From contig JAFGXP010000023.1 in the NCBI GenBank assembly GCA_016936535.1, positions 1-64,000 of the forward strand: DNA of 64,000 nucleotides. Reading direction: 5' to 3'. The stretch is from Thiotrichales bacterium (GTDB taxonomy: Bacteria; Pseudomonadota; Gammaproteobacteria; Thiomicrospirales; Thiomicrospiraceae). A model generated the notes under the pieces. The model worked only from the letters and a program-made list of their open reading frames with translations. It searched no databases and was not told the DNA's origin. This document shows positions 27,614 to 38,080 of the stretch, piece after piece; position 1 is the first letter of the stretch; each line of letters begins with the position of its first letter. A program made the translations under genes and the position numbers.

Positions 27614-29563
27614 TTATTTTTGTTGAAACTGTTCCAAAATACTTGGGTCTTCCAGCGTTGAAGTATCTTGCGTAATCACTTCCCCTTTCGCCAATGAGCG
27701 CAATAAGCGTCGCATAATTTTACCCGAACGGGTTTTGGGTAAGTTGGTGCCGAAACGAATATCATCTGGCTTGGCAATCGGGCCAATTTGTTGAGATACC
27801 CAGTTCCGTAATTCCTGCACCAAAGCGTCACGAGCTTCGCCATCCGGAATGTCAACATTCAAAACCACAAACGCGGCAACCGCTTCACCTTTGACATCAT
27901 GCGGCTTGCCTACGACCGCCGCTTCGGCCACTTTTGCGTGGGCGACTAAAGCCGATTCAATCTCCATGGTGCCCAAACGATGGCCAGAGACGTTCAATAC
28001 ATCGTCCACACGCCCTAAAATCCAGAAATACCCATCCGCATCACGGTGCGCACTGTCGCCCACCACATAATAAGGCTTGCCTGCCAACGGAAAGTAGGTT
28101 TTCTGATAACGCTCAGGATCGCCCCAAATTGTACGAATCATGGAAGGCCATGGCTTTTTAATCGCCAACAATCCCCCTTCGTTACCGTGCAGCTCATTGC
28201 CCTCTTCATCTAAAATGACCGCGTCAATTCCTGGCAGAGGTTGGGTGCATGACCCCGGCTTAAGCGCCGTAACGGGGAAGGGCGCAATCATATGCGCGCC
28301 CGTTTCGGTTTGCCACCAAGTATCAATAATCGGGCAACGACTTTGACCAATCACTTGGTAATACCACATCCATGCTTCCGGATTGATTGGCTCACCAACC
28401 GTTCCCAACAAACGCAGCTTTTCCAAATCGTACTGTTTTGGCAGCTCAGCCCCAAATTTCATCAGCGCACGAATCGCGGTGGGCGCGGTATAAAACACCG
28501 TTACCCCATGATCTTGACAAACTTGCCAAAAACGACCGGCATTCGGATAGGTAGGCACCCCTTCAAACATCACCATAGTGGCACCAACGGAAAGCGGCCC
28601 ATAAGCAACATAAGAGTGGCCGGTGATCCAGCCCACATCGGCCGTGCACCAAAAGACGTCCTGATCGTTCAGATCAAACATCCACTCGTTGGTTAAATGC
28701 GCATTTAACAGGTATCCACCGGAGCTGTGCTGCACCCCTTTTGGCTTACCGGTTGAGCCCGAGGTATAGAGAAGAAACAGGGGGTGTTCGGCATTGACCG
28801 CCACAGGATCATGATAATTACTCATTCCTGCTTCGGCCTCTAACCAGTCTAAATCTCGGCCGGAATGCATCGGCACCACATCGTCTGTACGGCGGTAAAC
28901 GATGACCTTTTTGACTGTATCACATCCCTTATCCAGAGCAGCATCCACGGCCGTTTTAAGCGGAATGGTTTTGCCGCCACGACGACTGCCATTGGTGGTA
29001 ATGACCATTTTAGCGCCCGCATCCTCAATTCGGTCGCGCAACGCTTCTGCCGAAAACCCGCCAAAAACCACCGAATGAATTGCGCCAATTCGCGCACACG
29101 CTTGCATGGCAATCACGGCTTGAGGAATCATCGGCATATAAATAACCACACGGTCACCTTGTTTAATGCCCTGTGCCGTCAAGGTGTTGGCAAAACGGCA
29201 GACTTGGTCGTGCAACTCTTTGTAAGTGTACTTTTCAACGTCGCCGCGATCACCTTCAAAAATAATCGCCGTTTTGTCGCTTTTATTTTTAAGATGGCGG
29301 TCAATACAGTTATAGGAAACATTCAGCTCCCCATCGGTAAACCATTGATAATGTGGAGCCTTTGAGTCATCCAAACCAATGGTAAAAGGTTTGCTCCAGC
29401 TGAGTTTTTCTCGGGCTAAATCCGACCAAAAAGCCACATGATCGGCTGCGGCTTTCGCACGCATTTCCGCTAATTTTTGCTCGCTAATCGCAAAACTCTG
29501 TTTAATCGCATCGCTTGGGGTAAACACGCGATTTTCAGTTAGGATTGATTCAATGTTTGACAT
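27614..29563 (-). CDS. acs: Acetyl-CoA synthetase (AMP-forming)
   Basis: A 649-residue ANL-superfamily enzyme that activates acetate to acetyl-CoA through acetyl-AMP. The adenylation loop is [13 protein letters not shown], the substrate pocket segment is [13 protein letters not shown], and the hinge is [19 protein letters not shown]. The C-terminal motif [14 protein letters not shown] holds the catalytic lysine, the usual target of reversible acetylation. Length fits E. coli Acs (652). It lies upstream of yjcH-actP in the same direction, as in E. coli. Confidence 0.97.
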   Translation of the reverse strand: MSNIESILTENRVFTPSDAIKQSFAISEQKLAEMRAKAAADHVAFWSDLAREKLSWSKPFTIGLDDSKAPHYQWFTDGELNVSYNCIDRHLKNKSDKTAIIFEGDRGDVEKYTYKELHDQVCRFANTLTAQGIKQGDRVVIYMPMIPQAVIAMQACARIGAIHSVVFGGFSAEALRDRIEDAGAKMVITTNGSRRGGKTIPLKTAVDAALDKGCDTVKKVIVYRRTDDVVPMHSGRDLDWLEAEAGMSNYHDPVAVNAEHPLFLLYTSGSTGKPKGVQHSSGGYLLNAHLTNEWMFDLNDQDVFWCTADVGWITGHSYVAYGPLSVGATMVMFEGVPTYPNAGRFWQVCQDHGVTVFYTAPTAIRALMKFGAELPKQYDLEKLRLLGTVGEPINPEAWMWYYQVIGQSRCPIIDTWWQTETGAHMIAPFPVTALKPGSCTQPLPGIDAVILDEEGNELHGNEGGLLAIKKPWPSMIRTIWGDPERYQKTYFPLAGKPYYVVGDSAHRDADGYFWILGRVDDVLNVSGHRLGTMEIESALVAHAKVAEAAVVGKPHDVKGEAVAAFVVLNVDIPDGEARDALVQELRNWVSQQIGPIAKPDDIRFGTNLPKTRSGKIMRRLLRSLAKGEVITQDTSTLEDPSILEQFQQK

Positions 29564-29737
29564 GAATACTCCACATCTATCAAGTTAATAAAATGTAAAA
29601 CACGATCTTGGCAAGGCTGCCAAAAACCGGCTTAAAAAAGTAGTGCAAGTTTATCACTTGGCAAAATAGATAAAACCCCAAATCCGAAAAAACAGCCGGC
29701 AGAGCGCCTTACAAGACGTTTTTTTGAAAAGTCGTGT

Positions 29738-32700
29738 TTATTTGGGAAGTAATTGCGGCCGAACCCCCAGAGCAAATAACTGCTCCAACAGCTCATCTGC
29801 CGGATAAAACCGTTGTTCACTGCGCAATCGAGCGCTGGCTTGCGTATTTTGGTAATTTAACTCGAGAGGAAGCCCATTGGATTGCAGGTAACTGTGCAAA
29901 AGCTGGTACAAGTTTTGGTGTTGACGCTCACTTAGCGTGTTATCCGCCAGCTCAATCTGCAATGCGCGACTTTTTTCGATTCGGGCTTCAACCAGACTGA
30001 CAATCTGATCGGCCTCCAACTTTAAACCACCATTAAACGTGTCCTCGCGCACCTCACCATAGACAAGCACAATCTTATCCAGGGCCAATTCAGATGCCAG
30101 CAGCTCATATAAATTTGGCCGCAGGGGTACATCCATCCGACCACTCTTGTCGTCCAAGGTCAAAATCGCCATCTTACTGCCCTTTTTGGTGATTTTGACT
30201 CGCATATCCACAATCAAGCCGGCTGCCCACTGCTTTTTCCAACGCTCGGGTTTGAGTTGATTTAGTGGGGCATCGACTAATCGTTTAATCTCTTGTTGAT
30301 AAATATCCAGCGGGTGGCCGGTCATATACAAACCCAAGGTCTCTTTTTCACCCTTAAGGCGCAACTTGGGTGACATTTCGGCCACATCCGCTAACTGGGT
30401 TTCTGCACGCGGTAGCGTCTCTTCAACCAGCGCAAACAAATCGTCCTGACCAAACTCCGCATTTTTCAATTGCTGTTCAGCCTGCTTCATTGCGACCGGC
30501 AAGGTTTCCAACATGGCCTGCCGGTTTGCATGCAACGAATCCAGCGCGCCCGCACGAACTAGGGCTTCAAGCACACGCTTGTTCACTTTTTTACCGGCAC
30601 GCAAGCAAAAATCAAACAAATCTGTGAAAACGCCTTGTAGGCGGCGCTCTTCCAAGACACCAATCAGTGCCGCTGCGCCCACCCCCTTAATCGCCCCCAA
30701 CCCATAGCTGATGGTGCGATTGCCTACCGATTTAAAATGGATTTCACCGTGGTTAATATCGGGTGGCAACAGGGTTAATCCCATGGCAAAACATTCATTC
30801 ACCATATGCACGACCTTGTCGGTGTTATCCATATCCGATGAAATCTGCGCCGCCATAAACTCGGCCGGATAATGTGTTTTAAGCCAAGCAGATTGATAAG
30901 ACACCAAAGCATAAGCGGCCGAATGCGATTTGTTAAAACCATAACCGGCAAACTTTTCGACCAAATCGAAAATTTTCATTGCCAAGTCGCCATCTATGCC
31001 GTTTTCTTGCGCGCCCTCTTTGAAAACCGAGCGCTGCTCCGCCATTTCTTCTGGCTTTTTCTTACCCATCGCACGGCGTAACAAATCGGCCTCACCCAGC
31101 GAGTATCCAGCCAGAACCTGAGCAATTTGCATAACCTGTTCTTGGTAGAGAATGACACCGTAGGTGGGTTCCAAAATCGGCTTTAAGGATTCATGTTGAT
31201 ATTGCGCATCCGGATAAGCCACGGTCTCCCGGCCATGTTTACGGTTGATAAAGTTATCAACCATCCCTGAATCGAGCGGTCCGGGTCGGAACAGGGCAAC
31301 CAACGCAATAATATCTTCAAAACAGTCAGGACGAAGTTTGACAATTAAGTTCTGCATCCCTGTCGATTCAAGCTGAAAAATGCCGGTGGTTTTTCCGGTT
31401 TTAATCAGCTCAAAAGTCGCTGCATCGTCGATGGGAATGCGCGTAATATCCAGATAGTCGGCATCACTTGGTTTTTTATGACCATTAATTGACTGCAAGG
31501 CCCAATCGATAATCGTTAGGGTGCGTAATCCTAAAAAGTCAAACTTAACCAACCCTGCATATTCAACATCGTTTTTATCGAGCTGGGTGACAACCCCGGA
31601 ACCATTGGCTTCACACGACAATGGGCAAAACTGATCCAAAGGTTTTGGCCCAATCACCACGCCACCGGCATGCTTGCCGGTGTTACGCACGGTACCTTCC
31701 AATTTCAAGGCCAACTCAAGTAGCTGTGCTGCATCCTCATCGCCATCGCGTTTGGCTTGCAAATCAGGCTCTTGCTCGATCGCATCTTTGAGCTTGATGC
31801 CCAGTTCATTGGGAATTAGTTTGGCAATCCCATCGACCACGCCATAGCCCAATCCCAATACGCGACCCACATCACGAACCACCGCTTTGGCGGCCATGGT
31901 GCCAAAGGTAACAATTTGCGAAACATGGTCGCGGCCATAATGGCGTGCGACATAGTCAATGACTTCATCGCGGCGATCCATACAAAAATCCACGTCAAAA
32001 TCGGGCATTGATACCCGCTCGGGATTCAAGAAACGTTCAAACAGCAAATCGTATTCAATCGGATCCAAATCCGTAATTTTTAAGGCATAAGCCACCAAAG
32101 ACCCAGCGCCAGAACCCCGCCCTGGACCGACTGGAATCTGTTGGTTTTTCGCCCATTGAATAAAGTCAGCAACAATCAAAAAGTACCCTGGAAAACCCAT
32201 CTGCAAAATAATGTCCAACTCGAACTTTATCCGCTCGAAATAGGCCTCGCGTTTCGCTTGCTGTTGCTCAGCGGGCAAATTTCCAAATAAAAAGCGCAAC
32301 CGCTCTTCGAGACCTTGATGACTCTGTTGTACAAAATACTCGCCAATCGTCATCCCTTCCGGCACGGGAAAATCGGGCAGAAAATAGGTTCCTAAAGTCA
32401 AATTTAACGTACAACGCTTGGCAATTTCATGGGTATTTGCGATGGCTTCTGGCACGTCCGCAAAGAGTTCGACCATTTCAGCGCTGCTGCGTAAATATTG
32501 TTGCGGCGAGTATCGCTTCGGACGCTTGGGATCTTCCAAAACGAAGCCATCGTGAATGCACGTCCGTACCTCATGCGCTTCAAAATCGTCCTCGCTGGCA
32601 AAGCGCACATCGTTACTGGCAACTACCGGCAACTGCCATTTTGCGGCCACTTCCAGCGCCAACTGCAAATAAAACTCTTCCTGATCGCGGCCAGTTCGAA

Positions 32701-33211
32701 TCAACTCCAAATAATAACGATCGGGAAAATAGGTCTGCCACCAACTTAAGCGTTCATTCACTAACTCAGGGTTTTGATTCAGCAGTGCCGTGCCCACATC
32801 GCCGACTCGGCCACAAGAAAGCGCAATCAATCCATGGTTATGTTCTGCCAGTAAAGACTTAGGCACCAAGCCTAATTCATGGAATTGATAGAGTTTTTGA
32901 TGATGAAGATTCGCTTCCGAAATCAGATGAGACAGATTCAGGTATCCCTGCTCGTTTTGCACCAATAACACCACGGGAAAAACTTCGCCACTGGCCTCTT
33001 CAACTAAGACCTCTGCGCCAATAATCGGCTTGATGCCGGCCGCCATCGCCGCGCTGTAAAATTTAATCAGAGCGAATAGATTTTGCACATCGGTTAAGGC
33101 GATGGCCGGTTGCTCATCAGCCGCCGCCATCGAAACTAAGGTTTTTACCCCAAGGGTACTGTCGAGAATCGAATATTCGGAGTGGAGATGCAGGTGGACA
33201 AATGCAGACAT
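29738..33211 (-). CDS. dnaE: DNA polymerase III alpha subunit
   Basis: A 1157-residue replicative polymerase. The PHP domain opens the protein (HLHLHSEYSILDSTLGV). The catalytic palm is seen as GPGRGSGAGSLVAYAL followed by MPDFDVDFCMDRRDEVIDY with the Asp pair, and the HHH/fingers segment as GFNKSHSAAYALVSYQ. The C-terminal OB domain (KGSKMAILTLDDKSGRMDV) and tail are present, so the gene is full length (E. coli 1160). The epsilon partner dnaQ is at 4.0 kb. It is divergent from aat. Confidence 0.97.
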   Translation of the reverse strand: MSAFVHLHLHSEYSILDSTLGVKTLVSMAAADEQPAIALTDVQNLFALIKFYSAAMAAGIKPIIGAEVLVEEASGEVFPVVLLVQNEQGYLNLSHLISEANLHHQKLYQFHELGLVPKSLLAEHNHGLIALSCGRVGDVGTALLNQNPELVNERLSWWQTYFPDRYYLELIRTGRDQEEFYLQLALEVAAKWQLPVVASNDVRFASEDDFEAHEVRTCIHDGFVLEDPKRPKRYSPQQYLRSSAEMVELFADVPEAIANTHEIAKRCTLNLTLGTYFLPDFPVPEGMTIGEYFVQQSHQGLEERLRFLFGNLPAEQQQAKREAYFERIKFELDIILQMGFPGYFLIVADFIQWAKNQQIPVGPGRGSGAGSLVAYALKITDLDPIEYDLLFERFLNPERVSMPDFDVDFCMDRRDEVIDYVARHYGRDHVSQIVTFGTMAAKAVVRDVGRVLGLGYGVVDGIAKLIPNELGIKLKDAIEQEPDLQAKRDGDEDAAQLLELALKLEGTVRNTGKHAGGVVIGPKPLDQFCPLSCEANGSGVVTQLDKNDVEYAGLVKFDFLGLRTLTIIDWALQSINGHKKPSDADYLDITRIPIDDAATFELIKTGKTTGIFQLESTGMQNLIVKLRPDCFEDIIALVALFRPGPLDSGMVDNFINRKHGRETVAYPDAQYQHESLKPILEPTYGVILYQEQVMQIAQVLAGYSLGEADLLRRAMGKKKPEEMAEQRSVFKEGAQENGIDGDLAMKIFDLVEKFAGYGFNKSHSAAYALVSYQSAWLKTHYPAEFMAAQISSDMDNTDKVVHMVNECFAMGLTLLPPDINHGEIHFKSVGNRTISYGLGAIKGVGAAALIGVLEERRLQGVFTDLFDFCLRAGKKVNKRVLEALVRAGALDSLHANRQAMLETLPVAMKQAEQQLKNAEFGQDDLFALVEETLPRAETQLADVAEMSPKLRLKGEKETLGLYMTGHPLDIYQQEIKRLVDAPLNQLKPERWKKQWAAGLIVDMRVKITKKGSKMAILTLDDKSGRMDVPLRPNLYELLASELALDKIVLVYGEVREDTFNGGLKLEADQIVSLVEARIEKSRALQIELADNTLSERQHQNLYQLLHSYLQSNGLPLELNYQNTQASARLRSEQRFYPADELLEQLFALGVRPQLLPK

Positions 33212-33635
33212 AGTGGTTTCTATTGAGAACGAGAAGGAGGTAATTAGGTGCTTTGTGCCAACAAATAAGCAAGAGCGAGCCTATTGTAAACGCTGTAAGC
33301 CTAAGACGCCCAACAAATCCTTTGCCACCTCTTAAACGAAAGGTGATAGCCTCGCAGAATAAATCGGTATTTTCCAAAGGATTTTAGGGCGATTCAGAGT
33401 AGATCCTCTTTGACGCCAATGAGATTTTACAAGGCGCAAAGGAAGCCCTTGGCTGAAGAGCCCAAAAAGGGCTTTGAAAAAAGTCTTCAGTCATCTCAAT
33501 AGCGAAACAAGCCCCCTTTGCAAAAGATGCGCTAAACCAAGAACTGGCCAAGAATCGAATCAGAATTCGATTCGCACCCTTTGCCACCTAATACGCAATG
33601 GGCATAATAAAGACTATTTTTGCGGACCTTACAGA
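33212..33635. other. Structured intergenic region between dnaE and aat
   Basis: No gene recognised in 424 bases. It contains a nested imperfect palindrome at 33418-33500 (AATGAGAT / ATCTCAAT outside, CTGAAGA / TCTTCAG, AGCCC / GGGCT inside) and a perfect 9-bp stem at 33552-33573 (GAATCGAAT / ATTCGATTC). The frame open from 33474 into aat is probably fortuitous. Confidence 0.6.
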
Positions 33636-34424
33636 ATGAATGACTCTTATTTTCACGGTGAGGCACCTTTTTGGCTCGATCATCGGTTGCCCCATTTTCC
33701 TGACCCGCATGCGGCTATGCAGGACCCAAACGGTTTGTTAGCGATTGGGGGCGACTTGACACCCAATTGGATTTTGGCCGCTTACCAACTTGGCATTTTT
33801 CCATGGTTCAGTCATGGCGATCCCATTCTCTGGTGGAGTCCAAATCCGCGAAGCGTGCTAAAAATTGCGCAATTTAAACTGCGCCGCAGTCTCCAACAAC
33901 GCTGGCGCGAAAAAGTTGTCAGTGGTGCTTATCAGCTAACACTCGACCAAAGTTTTGAAGAAGTCATGGAAGCCTGCGCGCATATTCCTCGGCCAGGTCA
34001 AGATGGAACTTGGATCCATCGTTCGATGATTCGAGCCTATCAAAACTTGCACCAACAAGGCCATGCACACTCGGTTGAGGTATGGCAATATGGGAAACTG
34101 GTTGGCGGGCTTTATGGCTTGGCAATTGGCAAAATGTTTTTTGGCGAGTCGATGTTTTCGCGACAAACTGATGCCTCAAAATTGGCCTTATCAGCCCTTT
34201 GTATGCAACTTGCTAACTGGGGGTTTGAGTGGATTGATACGCAAGTTGAAACCAGTCATCTGCTGAGCTTAGGCGCAGAACTCCTGCCGCGTGATGTCTT
34301 TATGCAAGGCATTGCGCGTTTACAACAGAACACTTTTACTCCACAAAAATGGCAATTTGAATTGAATTGGCAAAATGCCTTGTCAGAATTTTTGGAATGG
34401 CAAGCCGCCGCTAAACCGCTCTAG
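33636..34424 (+). CDS. aat: Leucyl/phenylalanyl-tRNA-protein transferase
   Basis: A 262-residue enzyme that adds Leu or Phe to proteins with N-terminal Arg or Lys, creating N-degrons for ClpS-ClpAP. Family features: FPDPHAAMQDPNGLLAIGGDLTPNWILAAY cut by the usual IFPWF segment, WWSPNPRSVL, TWIHRSMIRAY, HSVEVW and KMFFGESMFS. I chose the ATG at 33636, where family similarity begins; no strong Shine-Dalgarno is seen. The recognising machinery, clpS and clpA, is 5.4 kb downstream. sdhC begins nine bases after its stop. Confidence 0.95.
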   Translation: MNDSYFHGEAPFWLDHRLPHFPDPHAAMQDPNGLLAIGGDLTPNWILAAYQLGIFPWFSHGDPILWWSPNPRSVLKIAQFKLRRSLQQRWREKVVSGAYQLTLDQSFEEVMEACAHIPRPGQDGTWIHRSMIRAYQNLHQQGHAHSVEVWQYGKLVGGLYGLAIGKMFFGESMFSRQTDASKLALSALCMQLANWGFEWIDTQVETSHLLSLGAELLPRDVFMQGIARLQQNTFTPQKWQFELNWQNALSEFLEWQAAAKPL

Positions 34425-34433
34425 GAGTGCGAC

Positions 34434-34823
34434 ATGTTTTCACCCGAAAAACCGCAATATCGTCCGATTAACCTGCTGGCTTTTCGATTTCCACTCAATG
34501 CGTGGCTGTCCATACTGCACCGTATTACTGGGGGGCTATTGCTGCTGTGCTTAATCGCTTATTTGCTCTTAGCCAATCTGATTTGGCTCAATCAAGAGAT
34601 TCGACTCAGCGCCTTGCACAATCATTGGCTTTTATTAAGTTTGCACACCTTGTTTTGGAGTAGCCTGATGTTTCATTGGTTAAGCGGAGTGCGCCATCTT
34701 CTCGCCGAAACGCTATACGACAAACCGGCCTATCTGTGGCTAGGGCAAAGCATGAGCCAACGCCTAATGCTCGGTTTGTGGTTATTTTTGAGTCTCGGTT
34801 TGGCTTATCAGATTTGGCATTGA
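34434..34823 (+). CDS. sdhC: Succinate dehydrogenase cytochrome b556 subunit
   Basis: A 129-residue membrane anchor of complex II with three hydrophobic helices. The N-terminal quinone-site segment SILHRITGG and the heme-side segment FHWLSGVRHLLAE (a His before GxRH) match SdhC. It begins the sdhCDABE operon, directly after aat; the Shine-Dalgarno (AGGAG) overlaps the aat stop. Confidence 0.93.
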   Translation: MFSPEKPQYRPINLLAFRFPLNAWLSILHRITGGLLLLCLIAYLLLANLIWLNQEIRLSALHNHWLLLSLHTLFWSSLMFHWLSGVRHLLAETLYDKPAYLWLGQSMSQRLMLGLWLFLSLGLAYQIWH

Positions 34824-34860
34824 ATCGTCTGATTTTGCATCATATTAAGGGGAAAAGAAA

Positions 34861-35211
34861 ATGATTCACTGGCAAAATTTACGTGGCGCAGCAGCCCATC
34901 GCTGGCAAAGATACAGCGCACTGTATTTAGCCGTTTATACGCCCCTGTTAGCAATTTATGTGGCGCAGCTTCCTGAACAAAATTCCCTACAAAACCTAAT
35001 TGGCAACCTGTTTCATTACTGCATTTTCGGGTATTTGAGCGTCATCGCTTATGCCTTTCTGCTGGTGCATTTATGGGTGGGTGGACGCGATATTTTGATT
35101 GACTACTTACCGCGTCCGCATTTAAACCTCGGATTAAATCTCTATTTACTCAGCTTATTTGCAATTAGCCTCAACTTGGGGTGGTTGATTATTGATCTCT
35201 ACCCCTACTAG
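34861..35211 (+). CDS. sdhD: Succinate dehydrogenase hydrophobic membrane anchor
   Basis: A 116-residue anchor subunit with three helices. The segment AAHRWQRYSALYL near the N-terminus and HLWVGGRDILIDYL in the second helix are typical of SdhD, including the residues near heme b and quinone. AAGGGG precedes the ATG. The sdhA start follows the stop by three bases. Confidence 0.92.
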   Translation: MIHWQNLRGAAAHRWQRYSALYLAVYTPLLAIYVAQLPEQNSLQNLIGNLFHYCIFGYLSVIAYAFLLVHLWVGGRDILIDYLPRPHLNLGLNLYLLSLFAISLNLGWLIIDLYPY

Positions 35212-35214
35212 GAA

Positions 35215-37044
35215 ATGGCCTCTATGTCAGCCTTATCACAAGCTCTTACCTATCAAACGTTTCATTTCGATGTCGTCATTATTGGGGCCGGCGGTGCCGG
35301 TTTGCGCGCGGCCTTAGCGCTTCGTCAACAGGGACACAAGGTAGCCGTGGTGAGCAAGGTTTTCCCTACCCGTTCGCATACTGTATCGGCTCAAGGCGGC
35401 ATTAATGCTGCCTTGGGAAACGCCGGTGATGACCAGTGGCAATGGCACCTCTACGACACCATTAAAGGCAGTGACTATCTCGGAGACCAAGACGCCATTG
35501 AAGTCATGTGCCAAGATGCGCCAAAAATCGTGCGCGAACTGGAACACATGGGCGTACCCTTCTCCCGTCAAGAGGATGGCAAAATCTACCAACGCGCATT
35601 TGGTGGCCAGTCCCAACACTATGGAAAAAGCCAAGCCAAACGCACTTGTGCCGCAGCCGATCGGACAGGTCATGCCATTTTGCATGCCCTCTATCAACAG
35701 AATCTTCACGCGGGTACCGAAATTTTTAGCGAATATTTTGCATTGGATTTGCTTCGCCAAAATGGCTCAGACCTGCTAATTTGTGGCGTACTGGTACAAA
35801 ATCTGCAAACCAGCGAACTGAGTGTTCTCTGGGCTAAACACACACTTTTGGCAACGGGGGGCGCGGGTCAAATTTTCCGAACCAACTCCAATGCCAGTAT
35901 CAATACCGGCGATGGTCTAGGCATGGCTCAGCGTGCGGGTATTCCCTTGCAAGATATGGAATTTTGGCAATTTCACCCCACCGGCGTCGCTGGCAAAGGT
36001 ATGTTAATTTCGGAGGCAACGCGTGGAGAAGGCGGGATTTTGCGCAATGCCAATGGCGAAGCTTTTATGGGTCGTTACGCACCAAAGGTGAAAGAATTAG
36101 CCTCTCGCGACGTGGTGACGCGTGCGATTGCACTCGAAGTCGAACAGGGTCGTGGTTGTGGACCTGCTCAAGATCACGTCCTGCTCGATTTAACCCATCT
36201 TCCGCATGACGTGATTGAGAATCGGCTGCCTGGCATTCGCGAAATCAGCCGCACTTTTTTAGGCATTGACCCTCTCGAAGCGCCGATTCCAATTTTTCCG
36301 ACCTGTCATTATATGATGGGCGGAATTCCAACCAATCTTGAAGGGCAGGTGATTCTTCCCAAGCAACCTATGGGAGCAAACCATTCTGAGCAAATTGCGG
36401 TTCCCGGCCTGTTTGCCATTGGCGAATGCGCCTGTGTCTCAGTGCATGGAGCCAACCGGTTGGGCGGCAACTCTCTGCTGGATATTGTGGTTTTTGGTCG
36501 CCGAGCCGCCAACGCCATTCATCAAGCCCTACTCATGGCCCCGCATGAGCTCGCCGTTACAGAAGATACCAGCAATATCAGCGCGCTGTTGCAACGCTAC
36601 CAACGCTGGCTCGAACCAGCTAATCCCGAAACAGAGCTGACCGTGTTTTCGCTGAAAACGGAACTGCAAAAAATTATGGAGCGTCATTGCGGGGTATTTC
36701 GTGATCAGGCGCATATGCAACAAGCGGTTAACCAGCTTGAACACCTTGAGCACCAGTTTGCCGCGCTGCGTCTGCACGATCAGAGCGCATTGTTTAATTT
36801 TGAACGCAGCAGTGCCTTGGAACTGGAAAACCTTTTGGCAGTAGCCAAAGCCACTGCTTACAGCGCCTTGGCTCGCCAAGAAAGTCGAGGCGCTCACAGT
36901 CGAGTGGACTTCAGTGAACGCGACGATCAAAATTGGTTAAAACACACCCTTTTTTATGCCGAAAAAGCCCAACTGACCTATAAACCGGTGAACTTAACGC
37001 CAAAACATCACGCCCCGTTTGTTCCTGAAAAGCGCGTGTACTAA
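35215..37044 (+). CDS. sdhA: Succinate dehydrogenase flavoprotein subunit
   Basis: A 609-residue FAD subunit that oxidises succinate to fumarate. The FAD-binding loop is VVIIGAGGAGLRAAL; the covalent flavin site is H55 in TRSHTVSAQGG. Substrate residues lie in FQFHPTG (here FWQFHPTGVAG), the TRGEGGILRN segment and HYMMGGIPTN. ANRLGGNSLLD and the C-terminal RSRGAHSR-like segment (ESRGAHSRVDF) are also present. Two ATGs are available (35215 and 35224). Confidence 0.97.
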   Translation: MASMSALSQALTYQTFHFDVVIIGAGGAGLRAALALRQQGHKVAVVSKVFPTRSHTVSAQGGINAALGNAGDDQWQWHLYDTIKGSDYLGDQDAIEVMCQDAPKIVRELEHMGVPFSRQEDGKIYQRAFGGQSQHYGKSQAKRTCAAADRTGHAILHALYQQNLHAGTEIFSEYFALDLLRQNGSDLLICGVLVQNLQTSELSVLWAKHTLLATGGAGQIFRTNSNASINTGDGLGMAQRAGIPLQDMEFWQFHPTGVAGKGMLISEATRGEGGILRNANGEAFMGRYAPKVKELASRDVVTRAIALEVEQGRGCGPAQDHVLLDLTHLPHDVIENRLPGIREISRTFLGIDPLEAPIPIFPTCHYMMGGIPTNLEGQVILPKQPMGANHSEQIAVPGLFAIGECACVSVHGANRLGGNSLLDIVVFGRRAANAIHQALLMAPHELAVTEDTSNISALLQRYQRWLEPANPETELTVFSLKTELQKIMERHCGVFRDQAHMQQAVNQLEHLEHQFAALRLHDQSALFNFERSSALELENLLAVAKATAYSALARQESRGAHSRVDFSERDDQNWLKHTLFYAEKAQLTYKPVNLTPKHHAPFVPEKRVY

Positions 37045-37070
37045 AGCGATGAACTTCTAGGAGTCTAACC

Positions 37071-37769
37071 ATGCAAGTCCTGATTGACCGCTATCATCCT
37101 GACACCTCACCCTACACCCAATGTTACGACGTGGACGAGTCAATGCTCAGCGAAGGCATGATGTTGCTGCAACTGCTTCAACACCTTCGCGAACAAGACC
37201 CCAGTTTAGGCTTTCGCTCCAGCTGTCAAGAAGGCGTTTGCGGTTCCGATGGCATGAACATTAATGGTAAAAATGGCTTAAGCTGCATTACGCTTGTTAG
37301 AGACCTAGGCCAACGCATTCATCTACGGCCACTCCCCGGATTTGCCGTCATTAAAGACTTGATTGTCGATTTAGGCCCTTTTTATCAACATTATCAAGCT
37401 ATTAAACCCAGATTAGCACCCGAACCCAGCGTGGCGGCCGACTTGGGCCAAGAGCTATTACAAACGCCAGAAGAACGCGCCAAATTGGATGGCAGTTACG
37501 AATGCATCCTATGCGGTTGTTGCAGCAGTAGCTGCCCCTCTTTTTGGTGGAATCCTGATCTATTTCCAGGCCCAGCAGCGCTTTTAGCCGTTCAACGCTT
37601 TGTGGTCGATTCGCGCGATATCCAGCGTAAAGAGCGTTTAGAAGCACTTAACAGTGCCACTTCCATTTTTCGTTGTCGTCACATTCAAAACTGTACTGCT
37701 GCCTGTCCCAAGGGACTCAATCCCAGCCGCGCCATTCAAGCGCTAAAACACGAGCTGCTCTCTCAGTGA
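37071..37769 (+). CDS. sdhB: Succinate dehydrogenase iron-sulfur subunit
   Basis: A 232-residue subunit carrying three clusters. The [2Fe-2S] site is CQEGVCGSDGMNINGKNGLSC without the final residue numbering; four Cys in that stretch plus the usual Asp variation are typical. The [4Fe-4S] and [3Fe-4S] sites are CILCGCCSSSCP and CRHIQNCTAACPKG. It passes electrons from SdhA flavin to quinone. The stop overlaps the sdhE GTG start by three bases. Confidence 0.96.
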   Translation: MQVLIDRYHPDTSPYTQCYDVDESMLSEGMMLLQLLQHLREQDPSLGFRSSCQEGVCGSDGMNINGKNGLSCITLVRDLGQRIHLRPLPGFAVIKDLIVDLGPFYQHYQAIKPRLAPEPSVAADLGQELLQTPEERAKLDGSYECILCGCCSSSCPSFWWNPDLFPGPAALLAVQRFVVDSRDIQRKERLEALNSATSIFRCRHIQNCTAACPKGLNPSRAIQALKHELLSQ

Positions 37770-38080
37770 ACGTCTTCAAGCCGATAATCATTGCCGAAAG
37801 CGATGCTCAGGAATCCTATTCATTTTGGCAAAAACGAATTCGTTTTGCCTTGCGCCGAGGCAATCTGGAAACTGAGCTGTTATTAGTGAAGTTTATTGAA
37901 CAGACCCCACCCCTTGATGCCAGCGAGCGCCGGATTTTTGAGACTCTACTCGATTGCAGTGAGCAAGATTTGTTTCACTGGCTGCTGCAGCCGTCTGAAG
38001 AGGTGCAAGCAAAACCAAGCGCGCCACCGCCACACTTTGCCGAGTTGATTCAGCGTATTCAAACACTCTATTTGAGTTAA
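37766..38080 (+). CDS. sdhE: FAD assembly factor SdhE
   Basis: A 104-residue protein that helps covalent flavinylation of SdhA. The conserved motif region reads FALRRGNLETE; the canonical form is RRGM/LxE, so the residue after Gly is Asn here. The helical core continues with PPLDASERRIFETLLDCSEQDLFHWLLQ, clearly SdhE. GTG start at 37766 overlaps the sdhB stop (GTGA). N- and C-terminal extensions make it a little longer than the usual 80-90 residues. A longer frame from 37673 inside sdhB is not credible. Confidence 0.88.
   Translation: MNVFKPIIIAESDAQESYSFWQKRIRFALRRGNLETELLLVKFIEQTPPLDASERRIFETLLDCSEQDLFHWLLQPSEEVQAKPSAPPPHFAELIQRIQTLYLS

Noticed and set aside
33474..33635. Longer aat reading frame from 33474
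   Set aside because: The extra 54 residues have no similarity to the family and cover the structured spacer.
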